The translations under genes and the position numbers were made by a program. From contig OW799233.1 of assembly GCA_941918925.1 (NCBI GenBank), forward strand, positions 5,572,001-5,636,000: 64,000 bases of DNA, read 5' to 3'. Below, piece by piece: positions 1-12,763 of this stretch. Position 1 is the stretch's first letter, and every line of letters begins with the position of its first letter. The notes beneath the pieces are model-generated. The model was not told the DNA's origin. It did no database searches and saw nothing but the letters and a program-made list of their open reading frames with translations. This DNA is from Phyto melanocephala (taxonomy: Eukaryota; Arthropoda; Insecta; Diptera; Rhinophoridae).

Positions 1-99
1 TCCAGTCGCCATCATGGCGAACATCACTAATGCGAATTTTGAATAAATATTTGAATCTACGTACATACAAGATTCAACTAACTTGAGAGCTGAAGTGTA

Positions 100-795
100 C
101 TAGAAGTCAACTGGCCATTTTAAGCGTCGTCAATACACCGAGTGGTTGGTTAAACAGACGGAAATTAATGATGATTTTACAAAGAATACAATCATTAGCG
201 ACGAGGCACACTTTCATCTTAATACATTTGTTAACAAGCTTAGTTGTTGTCTTTGAGCAAATTAAAATCCACGAGTGATTGTTGAGAGTTCGATAACTTC
301 ACAAACAGGGACCGTATGGTGAGATTTATAAGCGATTTGTTAGAGGTATCATCGGGCTTTTTTATAAATGGGGTCAGCCAAGCAGTAACCATGAATACTG
401 TTCAATATCGCAAGATGATAACGGACTTCTTGCAATAAGAAAATGAGGAAATGGACCTGGTATGGTGCCACTTGCCACAAAGCCAACAAAATAATGACTC
501 TTTGGTTAATTTGCCAACACCATCATGTGTTTCGGTACCATCGGATTTCTTTCTTTGGGGATATTTAAATGAGAGCATGTACGCCAACAACATTTCAATT
601 CGGCACATTAACGACATTAAACATCAATAATGTCGTAGAGTCATCAAAAATATAGACCATCGGATGGAAGTATGCCATCGGAGCAATGGCGAGCACTTGG
701 CCGATATTTTGTTTTAAGCACAATTGTCATAGATCCTTCTTTGATAGTAGAAAATATTAAGAAAATTCTCTGAAAACGTTTTTTTTCACTTTCAC
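100..795 (+). pseudogene. mariner-like transposase relic (copy A)
   Basis: Broken transposase of the Tc1/mariner-related group that insect annotations often list with a DUF4817 N-terminal domain. In one frame, codons near 122-165 read KRRQYTEWLVKQ. Bases 197-223 encode SDEAHFHLN, the conserved block holding the first catalytic Asp, followed by a decayed version of the usual VNKQNC block. Around 385-470 comes NAVTMN...ITDFL, then a stop and frameshift. Bases 538-590 encode SDFFLWGYLNESMYANN, the third-Asp block, and the tail near 690-715 reads NGEHLADILF and a stop. The N-terminal helix-turn-helix and the middle Asp block are missing or unreadable. Several stops and shifts show that it is inactive. 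The assignment rests on the order and spacing of the blocks, which I know from the family. No inverted termini were found. Confidence 0.75.
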
Positions 796-2299
796 TTAAC
801 ATCATGCATTTATTTATTTTTCACATTAATATTTTGTAGCTAATCTTAATTTATAAACAAAACTAGATTTCGTGCTAAGTTTTAACGATTTCGTTTAAGA
901 TGGTAGTTAGTAAAATAATTATTTATTAAAAAAAAAAGAAACAAATAGCCAACATTACAATTTGTTTTTTTTTTCATCTGTTTTATTTAATATTGTTTCA
1001 TTGTTGTTAACATAAATACAGTGTATGTCTACAAGTACTACCCAATATGTACGTGTGTGTGTGTTTGAAAAAGCTCTAATGCATAAAACTTCTAAATTAC
1101 AGTGGGAAATCAAAATTAAATAAAACACGTTGTTTCGCCTCTGTGGTTTTACTATAATCGTTTTATATTTGTGTTTTACAACAACACGTGTGACAAATTA
1201 TTTTATGCTAAATTAACTGCTGAGGTTTTCCATTTTTTCCAGAACTATACGTTACGTAGGTCATTTACATTTCTGCTTGTTCATTTAAGTTTTTGCCAAT
1301 ACTGGTTCAGTTTCAGTATTTTCAAAAATTAACAGAGAAGAAGAATAGGAACTGGAAAAAAACTAAATAAAAATACAATATTATTTGATTATGGTTTGTA
1401 TTACTGAAAATGGCCACATTTTAGTAACTGAAATTTTTGTAATCGCACCGCAGCTAAAAATAAATAAAGCGTTAAATAAAGGACTTTTGTGCAAATAAAC
1501 ACAAAATCCCAAACGACTGACCACCATTTTGCTTTAGTGTGTGTGTTAATACACATATATTCGTGTTAGTATAGTGTGTGTGTGTGCAAATGTTATGGTT
1601 TTTTCGGTTGGCTGATTGGTTGGTCAGTCGGTATTTGTACAAAAACGCAAATAATTAACTTGTAAGCACCGCAACACATGCAAAAATTTACACGCACTCA
1701 AAAGCTCATTTACAGTTACATAAATTAACTTTCTCTTACCATCACTCTTCAATACCCACTTTTACATTGAATTCAAGTACACTCACAATATTCACTACAT
1801 TCATGCACATTTGAAGTTGTATTTTTGACAAAACGTTCTTTGTCACGAACAAAATATCCAATTAACCCGTAACATAAATCTTAACATGTTTAGCTACAAC
1901 GAAACTAAAATGAAATGTTTGGAAAATATGACAACAAATATATATCTTCGTCATCTTCTTAAGATCTGTGTGTTCCAAAAAAAAACGCGATTTATTATGA
2001 AAATTTCCCTTGTATTTGTTAACTAATGTGTAATAGCATTATCGTAATCATAAATTATTTTCTAAAAAATGTGTTATCGTTGCCAACTAGGTGAGGACGT
2101 CAAATTTAAAGGTTTGAAATTAATTTTTGTAATAGCTTTAAAAACTGATCAACTTCTTATGGGTTTATGTCCCTTTTTGGTTTTTTATATAAAATATTAA
2201 AGAGATGCTTTATAGATCTATACAATTTTCAAAAGCGATAATTTTTTACGTACATTTTTTAGCTTACTTTGGCAAGTCATCATACAAACACTTATACTA
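796..2299. other. AT-rich DNA without a recognisable gene
   Basis: Only short open frames and homopolymer runs. Two short GT microsatellites lie at about 1053-1064 and 1573-1586. I see no coding signal, RNA gene or transposon. Confidence 0.6.
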
Positions 2300-2590
2300 G
2301 AACAACGTTAACTAATCACGAAGATTTATTTCCACAATTCGCATAAGGTTCGCCAAACTTGCAGAGAACTTCATCTAGTGTACGATGCATCTAATCGTCC
2401 ATCTGAGCATATAATACGCATTACTATGGGTCTATTCATTACAACATTCAATCTTTAGGATACGGTTCATCTAAATTAAGCTCTTACCGTAGCCACAGAA
2501 GAGGTCATCGCTGCTATAGATGTATGTACGGCAAAGAACTCGAATTTATCGATCCGTCGCCTATCTCAGTAACTGAATTCTGTAGTACTT
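2300..2590 (+). pseudogene. possible mariner-like transposase N-terminal relic (copy B)
   Basis: The plus strand from about 2335 reads VRQTCRELHLVYDASNRPSE, which resembles the N-terminal helix-turn-helix of the same transposase group (the pattern is a run of basic and aromatic residues, then NRPSE/T). A second frame downstream contains VIAAIDVCTAKNSNLSIRRLSQ, reminiscent of the linker where related proteins carry a run like VSIPRRSQ. Frameshifts separate the two, and no DDE block follows. This is weaker than the other copies and could be chance similarity in part. Confidence 0.35.
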
Positions 2591-3765
2591 AATTGTGCTT
2601 ATTCCTCATGTGATTACAAACAATTTATAGGAGAAATAGTTCCAACGGGATGCTACTAAATGCTCCACAGTAAGTGAAAACATTACTTCGTTGAGCCAAA
2701 TGTTTGATAACCGAATTATATCATATAAATCTACTGCATATTTGCCACCATATTCGTGTGAGTTTATACCTCTGACTACGTTTTGTGGACGTGTGTCCCA
2801 TATTTGGTCTAGGCCTTTAAAACTAATAACAATTGATCTCATTTGAAGGGTATATTTAAATATTAAAATTTCATACTAAATTTGAAATAAGCTGTAGCCA
2901 GCTTTCGATGTTTTGTTATATAAAATTTAATAATTTTTATTTAATCTTTATTTCTATTTATCTCTAAAATTAATTGTCTTAATAAGAATAAAAAAATCTA
3001 AAACATTTTTGTATTTCAGTTTTAATTTTTATTTATATTATTGTTGTGTACTGTTAAGCATATCTTTCGAAATAAGTGAATACTTATAAAAGCTTAAGAA
3101 CACTAAAATCTTACTTTTATAAAAGATGTAAAAGTTCTCACCTAATCCTGGACTGTTTCAACACGAAAGTACTAAATTTTGAAATTCAATATTTTTACTA
3201 GCAAATTAAGCGAGAGGGAACAGTTTTCACAATAAACTGCTTTTATGGCATTTATGTAATAGCTAAAATTTCAGTTTTACAAACCATTAGTTTGTAATTT
3301 ATTTGTTCTTTTAAGCATTTTCTTTGTGACATGGGTCTAGTTCTCACACTTACCGTTGACTTTAAATCACTCTTTTTTTACACACCATAAACACAAATAC
3401 ACAAATAGTCTTTAGTAATTGCTTACGGTCACGAGAAGGACAACTAGGCAATAGTATGGAACCTAAGACGACATTAATCATGACCTGATACATTTCCCTC
3501 TAATATATGTAATGATGTGTATAATTTACTGCTCTCTTTAACCAATAAAAATAAACCTATATATTTACCTGATGGTCATACTAAGCGCAAATCTTTTGCC
3601 TTTACCATTTTCATCAACCTTTTTCTCTCATCTAAACAATTACTTTTCAAATAAAATTTACGCAATAAAATATTTTAACAAAAAAAGTTTTATCTTCAAA
3701 ATATCGCTTAAAAAAAAAAGTTAATCAAACCGTTAGTTAATAAAAACCCAATATAAAGATCTAGC
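2591..3765. other. AT-rich DNA without a recognisable gene
   Basis: A 78-codon minus-strand open frame at 2606-2842 has no resemblance I can name. The rest is poly-A/T-rich and stop-dense in all frames. Confidence 0.5.
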
Positions 3766-3769
3766 CATA

Positions 3770-4610
3770 ATGCACGATATTAATTGTGAGTCACATCTTA
3801 ATGGCAAGTTTTTTTCAATTTCTTTGTTTCAGTGTTTGACAAATTCAAACACCGAGCCGTACAAAAGTGAGCAGTGCGTTAGGATTGTTAAAGAAGTTTA
3901 CGAAAATGGGCGTTTAAATCAAAATCCATTTCGTGCAATTTGTAAGAATTGTACACAAATTTTAGCCAGCCGAGTCTGCAGGAAATTTGAATATACAAAT
4001 CTGCGGAGAACATTGCTGCTGTTCGCCGGACAGAAGAACTGCTGACCGTTTCAAGCGTCATAAATACGCCGAATGGTTGATTGAATGGCAAAAGAAAAAA
4101 ATCTTCACTTTGACCTTAGTAAATTTGTTAACAAACAGAATTGCCGCACGTGAAGCCAACGAGAAAATACTGATTGCTGAAAACCCAATGCATTCACAAA
4201 AGGGTGACTGTTTGGAGCGCTAATGCGCTGGTGGCCAAGTCGGACCGAACTTCTTAGAAAATGAGGTACGCCAAGCCGTTACCGTGAATCGGTTTGCCAT
4301 TAGGACATTACAACCGAATTCTAGTGGCCAGAAATTAAAGAAAATGAAACTGGATGATATGTGGTTTCAATAGAAAGATACCATGTGCTATACAGCCAAC
4401 AATAGCCGTCTTATCTGATATCGTGGCCATCACGATCATGTAATATGACACCGTTTCACTACATTCTTAGGGGTATTTAAAAAAGTGAAGCCATACAAAG
4501 ATGTTAGCCGATATTCAGTTTTATTTACAGTTATATAAGATCCATTTAATATAAAAATATATAAAAGATATTTCTCTGAAAAATGTTTGTTTCATTTACA
4601 ATTAAAATTA
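3770..4610 (+). pseudogene. mariner-like transposase relic (copy C)
   Basis: Second clear relic of the DUF4817-associated mariner-like group, covering most of the gene in decayed form. The N-terminus near 3864-3940 reads SEQCVRIVKEVYENGRLNQN, the first helix-turn-helix. A shifted frame from about 4042 reads RFKRHKYAEWLIEWQ, the segment that precedes the first Asp, then LVNLLTNRI, a corrupted first-Asp/VNKQN block. Later come ENEVRQAVTVN (about 4258-4292) and KLDDMWFQ followed by a stop and CYTANN, matching the family block that carries the middle Asp and His. The middle Asp is lost. Multiple stops and at least two frameshifts make it non-functional. It shares the ENGRLNQN-type motif with copy D, so both probably come from related subfamilies. 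Confidence 0.7.
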
Positions 4611-6565
4611 TGCACTTTGGATAAAACTATTTGTGAAAAGGTTTTTTCCATTAGAGATTATACTCGAATTCTGTAGTATTAACGAAATACCAGAATAATC
4701 TAACAGAAAGCATATTGCTCAGCTAAAAGTGGTTTTTACGTCACTACGGCGCATGTTTACTATTATTCCCATATAAGAGGGAATTGATGCTAGATACAAA
4801 AGCCGCAAGTTAACGTCAAAATTTTGTAGTTGAATTTTTATTAGCTAAAAATAAAATAATATTTAAAAAAAACTGATTATGATTATTTTAGCTAATTTTT
4901 ATTTGAATGTCTTTGTTAGTAAACACAACTGTAGATTCTAGAGTTTTCAAGATCCAACAGCAAATCCATCAATGCCAATTGCAACCAAATAGGATTACAG
5001 TGTGGGCTGTACTTCTTTAAAAAAGAAAATGGAAGTATTGTTTCTGCATATAGTGTGGTATTGGTTTTAAATGATAAAACATTTATAACGTCCTGCTTTT
5101 GACAAGAGTCCAGAGGTGTGCTTTCAGTAGATGAGCGAAGCCATGTACAGACTGCATGATGCAAAATAATAGATTTAAGCTAATTTTAGGAAAACTAATA
5201 ATTTCGAGAAATTTTAAAATTAATTGGCCAGAGTTTTCGCAATATTTGTTAGTGATTTCTTTATGTTTATTTCAAACATCGGGTATATGTATGTGAATAA
5301 GTTCATGGCAATCCTTGAAGTCAAGACCAACATTGTTGTGGATTTTAGAGCACGATAGCCAGAAAATTTTAAAAATTTTATAGAAAATGTGTTAAAATAT
5401 GCTCGTGACTATGAAGTGAAAATTAAAGGCCATTCATCCAATGAAATTATTTTGCATAAATAGTTTGAAAAAATTCTTTTTTGTATATTTTATAATTTGA
5501 AAAAAACAGGCATTAAGGAAGGAGGTGTTCAATTTTTTAACCCCATGGTGACTTTTCGTTTACTCTATTATATGTTTTTGTTTTATAAAAATCAGCCAAG
5601 TTTACTTAGAAAGAAGCAGTGACCTATCACTTAAGGTCGAAAAGGTAGCAGTTGAACCCTCCTCTAATGACAACGTCACATTAAAAATAACTGGTTGAAC
5701 CAGACACTAGACGTGTTTTGTGTCATTTTTTATCATTGAAGCTTTTTGGCTTTTTTTTCCATTTACACGTTTAAAAAAATTTCAGTTTTCTTTAATTATG
5801 AGGAGACAATAAAGAGAAAAAATAAGGAAAATAAAAATAAAAAGAATTAAACACTGTTTTGTAATTAAGTAAACTGTTTGTCTGTTCGCATCACGACAAA
5901 GTTCAATGGAGATAGCAATTCAATTTTTTTTTTTGGCTCTCTTGTCGTCACTTTACATTTGTATTGAGGGTATAATTGTAATTAATACTTTTACATTTAA
6001 CTTATGCCAAGGTAGAGTAGAGTAAAACAAATGCAAGTAAGTATATACTAACACATACATATATATTGCTTGCTTAAAAATTGCAAAGTTAAACGTTTCG
6101 TTTTTATTATTGAGATGGTAAAAACTCAAAATTGTTTAAATATTTTACCACAGAAAAAACGGAGAAATTTTTCAATGACTTTGTCGACACAAATGCGAGT
6201 CAATTGGTTTCATGTCCCTTTAAAAGTTTTTTCAATAAAGTTAATTGCACATTTATTAAATAAATTAAAAAAATAAAACGTTTATTTTTAAATAAAACAA
6301 GACATTTTGACATATTAAGATAGAAGTCAAAACTTTATTCCGAACAGCTGGCTGATGAATTTTCTGCCTTGCAAATAGTAGCACATTACACATTTATTTT
6401 AATCACTTTGTGATTAGTTGTTTTTAAAGCTTTTGCAACTTAAATTAAATCTAAATACCGTATTTAATTTTTCATATTTTGTTGTGGCCATGCAAACATG
6501 TTTTTTGAATAAAACTTTCTGTTTAATTTAAATTGTTGGCCATTTTGCGGTAATTACTTGTATTA
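4611..6565. other. AT-rich DNA; one unrecognised minus-strand ORF
   Basis: An 82-codon frame at 4916-5164 on the minus strand (containing CNPIWLQLALMDLLLDLE) has rather balanced amino-acid use but matches nothing I recognise, and no clear splice sites or start support it. A slightly GC-richer patch at 5588-5720 could be an old retroelement scrap. Nothing else is visible. Confidence 0.4.
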
Positions 6566-6600
6566 AGTGCCCCTTGGCGTATGATTACTATTAATTGCGA
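6566..6600 (+). repeat. GCGTATGATTA motif, copy 1
   Basis: The 11-mer GCGTATGATTA at 6577-6587 recurs at 8268-8278 and 39089-39099 on this strand and, reverse-complemented, at 11174-11184. It is preceded each time by CTT(A/G) or, in the inverted copy, by CTGGG. This looks like the terminus of a small transposon family, but I could not pair the copies into one element. Confidence 0.35.
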
Positions 6601-7514
6601 GTCACTTTATAAATTTTCCTATAATTGCCAAGTGCAAAAAGTAAATTAAATTAATGTTAAAAAAAATTGTTTTAAAGTTGAGAGTGAATACAGTGCGCTA
6701 CAAAAAAATTTTAGAAATTTTAATTTTTTACAATAAAATTTTTACTCCTATAAATAAGTTTTGTTCACATTATATGCCAATAAATTTGAATTCTTAACTA
6801 ATAATTTATTAGATAATAAAATATACAAAAAAAAATCTTCTCTGACATATTTAAAATTTTTAATTTTTTCACTTATTTCAAATACAATTATGTATCTGCT
6901 GCAGACAAGTTTGTGATATTTAAAAATATACAATAAACAACTAAATTAGTAAATTTAAACATGCAGCAGAATAAGAAAGAAATTTATTTATTTTATACGC
7001 AACTTCGGCAATGCTTGTAATTTTCTACTAAGTAGTCACACATGCAGAAGAAAAACTTTTAGTGATTCTCTTCACAAAAATACGTAAACATTTTTATATA
7101 CAAAAACTTTAAATGGCTTCTAAATATGTTTAGAAAATCTTAAAATAAAACAACAACAGAATTTAAACTTTTATTAAAGTTGAAGGCTCAAGATTTTCAA
7201 GTAGAAATTTTTAAAGTGAGGTGATCTCAATTGAAAGGTTTTCAGAAGCAGATTGGCTCATTTAGAAAACTGTTTATTAATTTACTTATTAGTAGAAATA
7301 TTTGAAAAATTTGCAATTAATATAAAATTGTCGATAAGGGTTCTCAATTAAAGGCTCAAATCTTAATCAAATTAAGTCCCAATTTGGCCTGATATCCATA
7401 TTGTCTCTAGATATCTGCATTCAAGAACATTTCGAGATACAACCTTTAGTTGCTCAAGTTTCTTAAAACCAATTTCCTGCCTGTGAATATAGGAATCGAA
7501 GCTTTTTTTATCAC
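6601..7514. other. AT-rich DNA without a recognisable gene
   Basis: Poly-A/T-rich sequence with no coding bias, repeats or RNA gene that I can identify. Confidence 0.6.
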
Positions 7515-7709
7515 TTAATTTTTATCATTTAATGAATTCTTCACCCTAGTTGGTTTAGCCAAATACCCCTCCTCTGATATTATTGTGATAAAGTAAATTT
7601 GCTTCATGCAATTTTGTTGTACAGTTTGAAACCAGACAACCAAATCACATTCAATCGAATATGTTGGGAAGTTGCGCAATCGATTTTCCCTTTTGTGGTT
7701 ATAAAACAT
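7515..7709 (-). CDS. exon-like ORF of unknown function (partial)
   Basis: The minus strand reads MFYNHKRENRLRNFPTYSIE and continues through ECDLVVWFQTVQQNCMKQIY to a TAA at 7515-7517, with codon use less AT-biased than the surrounding frames. The ATG lies just after CTTGCAATAG, which could instead be a splice acceptor. It follows the next candidate exon (7804-8030) by about 95 bp, a plausible short fly intron only if a weak donor at the end of that exon is used. I do not recognise the peptide, and it has no obvious domain, signal peptide or membrane segment. It could be chance. Confidence 0.22.
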   Translation of the reverse strand: MFYNHKRENRLRNFPTYSIECDLVVWFQTVQQNCMKQIYFITIISEEGYLAKPTRVKNSLNDKN

Positions 7710-7803
7710 CTATTGCAAGAATCATATCTTTTTAGTGATAACAACATATTTGTATTCAGAAATAAAATTCTGTAAATACACCCGTAAACTTCTACTATTA
7801 TAA

Positions 7804-8030
7804 CTAAACAAGGCGATTGGCTTCAATTGTCGCATTCGCAACCGTTACCGTTTTCTCTGTATAATTTTTGTAGCCAGCCACACGCCCATTTTTATCAATC
7901 TTGTTGTAGTTAAGGCTGCTGCATAGTTTATCGGAATTTTTATTACGAATGTTGATTGTATGTTCGTAGATATCTTTTGCATAATTAGTAGTTAGAGGGA
8001 CTAGAGCCATATCCACTATCAGTGCCTTCC
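7804..8030 (-). CDS. exon-like ORF of unknown function (partial)
   Basis: About 75 codons on the minus strand, including ALIVDMALVPLTTNYAKDIY and later NKIDKNGRVAGYKNYTEKTV, ending at a TAG at 7804-7806. Third codon positions are clearly richer in G/C than the surroundings, which is the main reason to list it. Two potential N-glycosylation sites (NYT, NAT) would fit a secreted or extracellular segment, but this is only suggestive. There is no ATG at the start of the open frame, so if real it is an exon. The possible acceptor near 8025 (GGAAG before GCACTG) lacks a clean pyrimidine tract. The family is not recognised. An old transposon fragment is the main alternative. Confidence 0.3.
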
Positions 8031-8037
8031 AATTCAA

Positions 8038-9265
8038 TTGAAAAAACGTTTAAACATAAATTTTTTCTCTTAATTTTTGTGAAATACAAACAGAGTTTTT
8101 TTTAATAAAAATCGATTGCTACTAGAAAATCTAATATAACATATGGTAATAAGGGATTTAACTGAATTGAATTTCCAAACACAACAACTGCTTTATAAAT
8201 AAAAAATTTAATTTCAAAAAGTTATGAAAATTATTCTTTGTTAACAGTTTATGAGTTAGACAACTTAGCGTATGATTAATATTATTTCAGCCAGTTTAGA
8301 AAAAAAACCGTTTAACAACTCCTAGAGAATTATAACATTTGTACATAAATTTTCAATAAATTTACCCATTAACTTTTATTTAAAATTTTAATATCACTTG
8401 TCAATAAAAAGTTTCCTCAAGTAATTGACCTTGTTAAAGATAAAGTTTTAAATAAAAGTGAAAAAAAACAAACTTTTAAGTGGTTAAGAGAAAAAACTAT
8501 CGACCGTTTTCATTTTAACTAGCTTCAAGGCATTACATTTTGAATATTTCAAGGCTAAAGGATAGAAAACTTAAAATAGTTTTATAAAAGCGATAAAAAA
8601 ACAAATAAAATAAAAAACTTAAAAATATCAAAGTATTTACAAAAATTGACTACAATAAAAATACCCAATTTAGAAAAAAATTGATAATAAAATAAATAAG
8701 TACTAAGCAACGACTTTAAAATCAAAGTCTTATGTACAGCATTTTTAAAAAGCGGAAAATGTTTTTTTTAAAAAATTCAGATTAAATCAAATAAATTTAA
8801 TAGCAAATGTAATCCAACGTTAAATTTTGTATAAAAAACTAGAGCTTGATTATACATTTTATGACAATGAAATTGTTCTCTATATATTGTTCACTATAAA
8901 ATGTAGTGCAAATTTTTACAAATCATTTAATAATTTTAATTATGGGTAGTCTAAATTACACCTCCTTATGTTAAACAGGAAAAAGTAGGTTCTCATCTAT
9001 CTGTGCATATAATTTCAATCAGCACCGTTTAGTTGTTCTTGCATGATTGAGAAACATAGATCCAAAAATTAAAACATAGAAACCTTTAAATATAAATAAA
9101 AGGTTCTAAACAAACAAACATTCATATTTACGATATATTTTAAAAATGGGGTGTTAAATTCAATTTCAAAATCTAAAAACACTATATAAGTATACAATAT
9201 GACATCAGAAGAGTGTTCAAAATTTTTCGCAATATAAACATAGGCTCCTTTTGGAAAAAAGCCAA
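8038..9265. other. AT-rich DNA without a recognisable gene
   Basis: Contains the second GCGTATGATTA motif at 8268-8278. Otherwise no coding frames, repeats or RNA genes are recognisable. Confidence 0.55.
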
Positions 9266-9269
9266 GCGC

Positions 9270-10210
9270 ATTTAAATCTGCTCAAGATAGTCAAGGAAAA
9301 CCTGCAGTTTTCGAATAAAATTTTCGTCAAAAATTATTTCATTAAAAAAAGATAAGTACATCTATAAGACCAAGTAACCGTAAACTCGAGCCCCAGCAAA
9401 GTAAACAAATTATACAAAAATTTTTAATTAAGACACCTCACTCCCCTTTCAGACAATTAACCACAAAAATAAATGAAGAGCCAGGTATTAGCTTTTCTCC
9501 GAACTCTTGACAACAAATAAAGGTCACTCACACATAGACAAATTTTGCGTTTCAATTGCAAGGAAAAAGGGCAAAAATTTCGCAAAGCTTTCTTGTAATC
9601 AACAGCAGATGGTATCCTATCATCCAAATTTTTTTAAATTTTTACTTTCTTACCGCTTATTTAATATGAGCTTTCGTGATCTTCTAAACTTCAGGAGCCT
9701 GCTATTTTTACACAAAATCATTTATACAGAACAACCTAGTTACCTTTTCTCCAAAATTAAATTTAGCGATTTACCCCGTGGCAAAAGAGTTATCCAGAAA
9801 AAACATAAAACCCTAACGTCAAAGAGACAATTCTTTATTTCAACATATAGTCTTTGGAATAGACTCCCTTACAGAACTCAACTAATAAGCAATGCATCAC
9901 AGTTTAAAAAGGAGTTACAATATCGTTTTAACGACATAAACTTGTAAACTTTGTAAAATTCAAACTTGTTTTTTTTTCCTTTCTTTGTTCTTTATTTTTT
10001 ACTTTAAATTAGTATAATCTAAAACTTTATTTTAATCTTTTTTTATACAACGTATTTTTTTATATGTATAGCATTAGTTAAACATCCATTAAAATATATA
10101 TAATTTAAACGACTAGTACTGTCATTTATAAGATATCTATCTTGTTGTGCTAGTTTATAACTAATTTTTAAATAAATAAATAAAATAAAATAAAATAAAT
10201 AAATAAATAT
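9270..10210 (+). mobile_element. CR1-like LINE, 3' end relic (copy 1)
   Basis: The 146-codon frame ending in a TAA near 9945-9947 is the C-terminal tail of a non-LTR retrotransposon protein. The stretch from about 9660 reads SFRDLLNFRSLLFLHKIIYT, then QPSYLFSKIKFS, and finally SLWNRLPYRTQLISNASQF. This is the post-reverse-transcriptase region seen in jockey/CR1-group elements, ending in 'LWN.LP...F+..L'. The reverse transcriptase is absent upstream, where frames are broken. The opening TTG at 9507 is not a real start. A ~220-bp AT-rich 3' UTR leads to a tail of AAATA/TAAA units at about 10168-10208, a microsatellite-type tail as in CR1/RTE-like elements. A shorter homologous piece lies at 29245-29345 and another at 47940-48790. 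Confidence 0.7.
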
Positions 10211-10600
10211 CAAATCAATATTACAAATTTATATTTCCAATGTTATGACGCTGTCTTGACGCATTGCAACGTTGATGCGGGTATTAATTATCAACATTGA
10301 TACAACAAACTGTTAACAAAATTAACAATGTCGTCATAAAATTTAAATGGTAACGACAAACGAGAGTTTTCTCCTTTTTTTCATTAGAATATTATAACGA
10401 TACTATAAATTTCTTCAAGAGTACGTTGTATCAAAGTTGACAGTAGTCACACCAATGTCGCGTGGGGTCATACTGATTGTATTTTTTACCTAGGTAGGTT
10501 CCATTTAAGCCATCCAGTACATAATTCCAGCTATGTCCTTGAATAAAAATTCCGAAGACAGTTCTGCAAGCTCAAAGCAGTGTAAAATTATATTTTTAAA
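10211..10600. repeat. possible short inverted-repeat element
   Basis: CAACATTGATACAAC at 10292-10306 is mirrored by GTTGTATCAAAGTTG at 10425-10439, 13 of 15 bases pairing. The sequence around (10244-10470) is less AT-rich than its flanks, as MITE-like repeats often are. No target-site duplication was identified. Confidence 0.3.
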
Positions 10601-12032
10601 AAACTTTTATAAACGTATTAAAAGAAAATGATTGATTTTTGTCAATAAATATGCAAATAACATGTGAGTCGATCTTCCTTCAACAACAAATTCATACAAA
10701 TATTCATTCAAAAAATGTCAAAAAAAGCGATTGACTTTTTGCAACAATAAGAAATTATTTGTTAGGAAACTTTTTCTTCAAGTCATAAAAATAAAATAAA
10801 TTTATTAAGTCGTAAAAATCCATTTATTAGAAGATGAAAAAAATGCGTATTATAAAATCTGTCTGGTTTTAAGTTAATTTTTAGCCATTTGTGATTCTTT
10901 ATAACTCAAAGCAAATTCAAACTATACAAATATAATAAATTATTTTGTAATTCTCTACAATTGCGATACCACAAAATCTTTAAATTCATAAAGAATAATT
11001 AATATTTTATTTAGATCCCGACAATAAATAAAATTATTTCCATTTACTTAATGTCACCTAAAGGCGTACGTTGTACGTTTTCAAAGAAAAGCAGTAGCAG
11101 TCACCAAAATTGTGTAGAAAAAAAATTACTGAATTATTTTTTAGTCAAGCCAAAAATTAAAATGTATTATTATTAATCATACGCCCCAGTGTACAAAACA
11201 TAACAAATTAATTTATTGGTGGCTTCAATTTACGAATAATTCATAGGAAAATCTTAATATTTTATTAGAATGTAGCATGGAGTTTAAGTATTTGTTCATT
11301 TAATCCGCAACCAGTGTCATAACATTACTCAATGATAAGAGAATAACGATAATGAAAAGTCAATATTTATTCAAGAAATGATTTATTAACTTTAAGGCGA
11401 TATTTTTCTCGATTTTTGGAAAACATATAAATAAAGTTACAGACAGTAGACAGAATACATAATTAGTTGTATTCTCTATTGAAAATGATTATGTCGATAA
11501 ATTTTTCTACCAACTTAATAGTAACCATAAATTTTCGTTTGGAAATTAACACTAATAGCACATATTCCAGATTGATTATTTAATTATTAGTTAGAAAAAT
11601 AAAAAAAAGCCAAAAGCTTTACGTTGGCTTTTCAAATTAACAATAAACTGTGAATAAAAAAAAACAAACAAAAAACCGTTTTTGATTTATATTATCGATT
11701 TATTTGCTATGGAAATCTTTGTTTAAATATAAATTTAAAATTAAAGATCAAAATCTTTTAGTGAACATTTTAGCGTCTACAGTTTGTTGCAGATGATATT
11801 TTTTTAAAACCAAATTTCCTAGAAAATTTCGATATCAAACATTGCATTATAGCAGTTTATGTTAAGGAAAAAAATTTACCATTTTGTCCAAAAACTGGTC
11901 TTTAAATTTAGAATCATAAACTGGTTTCTCTTTTTGGTGTTCTTTAAATGACAATTAACTTAAAATTAAAATGTTGAAATTAAAATCTTATACTTAATAA
12001 CATCGCTCTGTACTTTTCTTAAAACATAATTT
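10601..12032. other. AT-rich DNA without a recognisable gene
   Basis: Holds the inverted GCGTATGATTA motif at 11174-11184. Otherwise only AT-rich, stop-dense sequence. Confidence 0.55.
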
Positions 12033-12763
12033 TTATATCTGCCCACCAACAAAATTGTGGAAGTATATTTATTTTGTCATTCTGTTTGTAACACATCGAA
12101 ATAGCCATTTCAGACCCCATCAAGTATATATTTTCTGAGTCCTGTTTTCATTTTATGATGATCTTGCTATGTCAGTCTGTCCATCTGTACGTTTGTCCAT
12201 CTGTCTGTCTGAAAGCCTGTTCATCTGTCTGTCTGTTGAAAGTACGATAGAGCTCGAACCAAAAAAGCTAAGGGGCTTGAATCTTGCCAGCATATTTTTT
12301 TAGCACAAGACTTGTTTACTGTTGAAAATAGGCAAAATCAGAATATTAGGAAGAGAGTTATAGCACGTAATTCCACTAACGCCCACTTTTCAAGTATTTT
12401 TAATGTAATTTTTATGCCAGAAAATAAAAGTGATACGCCCACTTAAACTCCTACCTTCCATATAACGTTGTATCCTCAATTTATATAATTTTTCTATCTA
12501 CAAAGTTGTGGAAGAATAAAAGACTATATTGAAATATCTCAGTTTTATTTATTAGCAGAAACTATATTGATACGCCTACTTTCATTGAAATTTACAAAAA
12601 TATTTTAATAACATATTGATGTTATACAAAAAAGTGATACATATTTGAATATAAAGAGATTATAGCGATTAATGTTAATAACAAAATAATACATTTTGTG
12701 CTATTAAAGGTGGTGGGTATAAAAAATTCGCCATAGCCGAATATAGGGCTCTTACTTGTTCCA
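12033..12763 (+). repeat. fly interspersed repeat, family A (copy 1)
   Basis: Starts near the CCACCAAC...TTGTGG head and runs through 'gtttgtaacacatcgaaat', a block of GTCTGTCCATCTGT-type units (12170-12235), 'ttgaaagtacgatagagctcg' and several 'acgcccac' segments. It ends in GGTGGTGGGTATAAAAAATT followed by a CGCCATAGCCGAAT hairpin and CTCTTACTTGTT. A second copy with the same order of blocks spans 29895-32885. This non-coding repeat type is common in fly genomes. I do not know which transposon superfamily mobilised it. Confidence 0.65.
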
